A stretch of DNA of 64,000 nucleotides from Prostheceraeus crozeri (Eukaryota; Platyhelminthes; Polycladida; Euryleptidae): positions 1 to 64,000 of the forward strand of contig CAJQUW010002000.1 of the NCBI GenBank assembly GCA_907163375.1, in the 5' to 3' direction. The notes below the pieces were generated by a model that did no database searches, was not told where the DNA came from, and worked only from the letters and a program-made list of their open reading frames with translations. Below, in pieces: positions 62,138 through 64,000 of the stretch (positions are counted from its first letter, which is position 1; each line of letters starts with the position of its first letter). A program made the position numbers and the translations under genes.

Positions 62138-64000
62138 AGTTTGCATTGGGTTCCTATGTAAAGCATGCATATAAAAAGTAAGCTAAGTTTAGAAAGCAAA
62201 CAAGACATTAAACCAATTTTTCTATGATATAAAGTTCAACAAATACGATGAAAAGATTAGCAAGATCAATGAAACGACGGAATTTTCAGGGATGAGAATG
62301 CGGCAATGGGGACCCCAGCGGAAATTCATATATTTCAAGATGGACCCCAAATAGGAATAATGAAGAATATAGGCCTATGAGGCAGGCTTATTGGAGATCC
62401 CGAAAATTCTAATCCCTGAATTTTTCTCTGTAGCGTCGGACTACAGCAGCTCAGCAGTTGTTTCAAGCTGTTTGTGAAGTAACCTCATTCACAAGATGCT
62501 GTCATACTCCACGGAATGGAAAGATTTAATCAAGTCTTGATATCGCCAACATGGGCGGACATGCCCGGAGAGACTAATGTGATCAGGAAGCACAGTACTT
62601 ATATATACGACAGGTCACGGGAAATCCTGGGTTGCCGCCTGTTTGTCTACTTTTGCTGGAAAGGAAGCTGCAAGAGCTGCCGAATCTGATTCTAATTTAG
62701 AATCTGGTGCGAATGAGGATACAAAATCAGGTGAAGAGTCTACCGCTTCTATTGTGATGCTTCTTTTATCAAAATCTAGTAAATAGACTATCGTGCAACA
62801 TCATTAAGCATTCCAATGATTTTTGACAACCACATCCTTGTTTTTTGGCTCAGTAGGTGACACGTACTACACTTCCCAATTCCTCCTAATTTTCATGACA
62901 TCAGAGTGATTAGACTGTTGACCTATCAACTGCGGCGCTTAGTAGAGGAAATATGAGTTGATGGTACGTGGTATCCAAATTTTTTGAAGATCAACAACAA
63001 CATCGGTTTGTTGGTGTCGAAGACTGGACAGTCACTCACGTGTCTTTTAACGATGCTTTGTTGTTCTGCAGAAGCTCGTGGTCTGATACTTCCATTCTAG
63101 GGGTGCCGATTGGGTAGACATTTTTTAATTCATGTGAAACCGACGTTTATTTTCTACTGAGAGCACCGTTTCATATTAAAAAGATAGAAAGGCATTGTTA
63201 GTTCCTTTGAATTGATTAAAAGCGATTATGTCAAACGCGAAAGTAAAGTATCTTTATTCCATGCTCATTTCCAACCATGTTCAACAAGTGTATCGCTTCA
63301 CAATGCCAGCTATGGCTTTTTGAAATGGCATTTTCATTTGTCAAGGATACACATGAAATAACATATCATACAAATATATAAATTGACCCATAGAGATCTT
63401 GTGAAGAAGTCAATAACAATTATCGCAGTCATTGACGATGACCTCGGATATCATGGGCTAATAATGTGACAGGCATATCAAATAATATGTGACCTTGTTT
63501 GAATGTTCCATGCAAAAACTTTGTGATGCTGATCTACAGGTGATTAATTTAAGATGTAAACAAAATAATTTAGACTAGACTATATTAGCCGACTAAAAAT
63601 TCGTAATATAGATGACAAAAAATACAGAAAAATTCATTCTTTGGTATGATTTCTTGGGACTACAAGTCTCTACTTGGCAGATGAAGGTTCCATCCGTTCT
63701 TCATAAAAGAGAATTAACAGGATTAATAAATAATCCGTTTGATGTTATTTTTGAAATGAATAAAAGCGACAATGACTTTTTCAACGTTTTGCTCAATTCT
63801 ACTGCGTATTTCCAAGATACCTACACGACTAGAAGTGCCTTGAACAACTAAGTGATTCTACAATAGCTGCAGAATTTAAAAAAATCAAATATAGTCGAAA
63901 ATACTTTGTAGGCGGCGGTTAGTTCATAGCGATACAAGTATAAAGAATGAGAGAAATCATGCAAGGAGATTTAGTTGGACAGGATCTTTCTGGCCATTTG
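62138..64000. other. intergenic stretch, no gene recognised
   Basis: AT-rich with no domain or element ends. A short acidic open segment (ARAAESDSNLESGANEDTKS, about 62660-62720) followed by a donor-like CAGGTGAAG could be a small exon but has no supporting context. The plus-strand frame 63612-63851 shows no known motif. Confidence 0.35.

Noticed and set aside
62652-62787. Small acidic exon candidate
   Set aside because: Open with a donor-like end but no clear acceptor, no neighbour exon and no similarity.

Overview
The window is animal nuclear DNA from an invertebrate metazoan. It has intron-split host genes with GT..AG splice sites, TATA-type promoters, AT-rich intergenic sequence and a dense mix of cut-and-paste transposons, a Penelope-like retroelement and a tRNA-derived SINE. 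The many TACATGTA / AGGCCTAC words and the element mix fit a marine invertebrate (echinoderm, mollusc or similar). That placement is an impression and was not computed.

Host genes. The clearest is a complete five-exon SAAL1 orthologue on the minus strand (49699-54364), whose exon phases and 322-codon frame fit together exactly. A second minus-strand gene, not identified, runs from before 42.9 kb down to a stop at 24994. Three phase-compatible exons are visible and its introns are full of transposons. A minus-strand IAP-like gene end (UBA-like segment plus C-terminal RING) lies at 202-710.

Two large related elements dominate. Element A (2802-17718, 14.9 kb) and element B (33251-42648, 9.4 kb) both begin AGTAGTAAG, end in its reverse complement, and have perfect 6-bp target duplications (TACAGC and ATTATC). 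They share terminal C/G-run modules, ~300-490 bp subterminal tandem repeats, a TATA promoter followed by a short leader exon and a GT donor, and a TATA-driven 88-90 codon reading frame. The AG ends and 6-bp duplications are those of Polinton/Maverick elements, but no capsid, integrase or full polymerase gene was recognised, so the family is left open. A is a giant palindrome: 3.7-kb arms of near-perfect identity flank about 6.5 kb of satellite that changes orientation at about 11.66 kb and carries a 622-bp higher-order repeat. B carries a plus-strand coiled-coil gene, small plus-strand frames, and a minus-strand block (a P-loop ATPase remnant, RING-like pieces, an exonuclease-like frame and others). 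Both are treated as fossils.

Nested insertions. A sits inside a decayed DDE transposase gene with a C-terminal PHD finger; the gene's sequence continues directly across the duplicated TACAGC. B sits in an intron of the unidentified host gene. Further nests are a hAT MITE inside another hAT MITE (25691-26821), an unclassified 1.2-kb element with 7-bp duplication inside a Tc1/mariner element (28157-30735), and a Tc1 element inside a piggyBac relic (59456-62133). Also present are a THAP-domain (P-element-like) relic, two more MITEs, a fold-back element just 3' of SAAL1, a Penelope 3' end with a hammerhead-like motif, and a SINE. No bacterial features, CRISPR arrays, rRNA or intact tRNA genes were seen.
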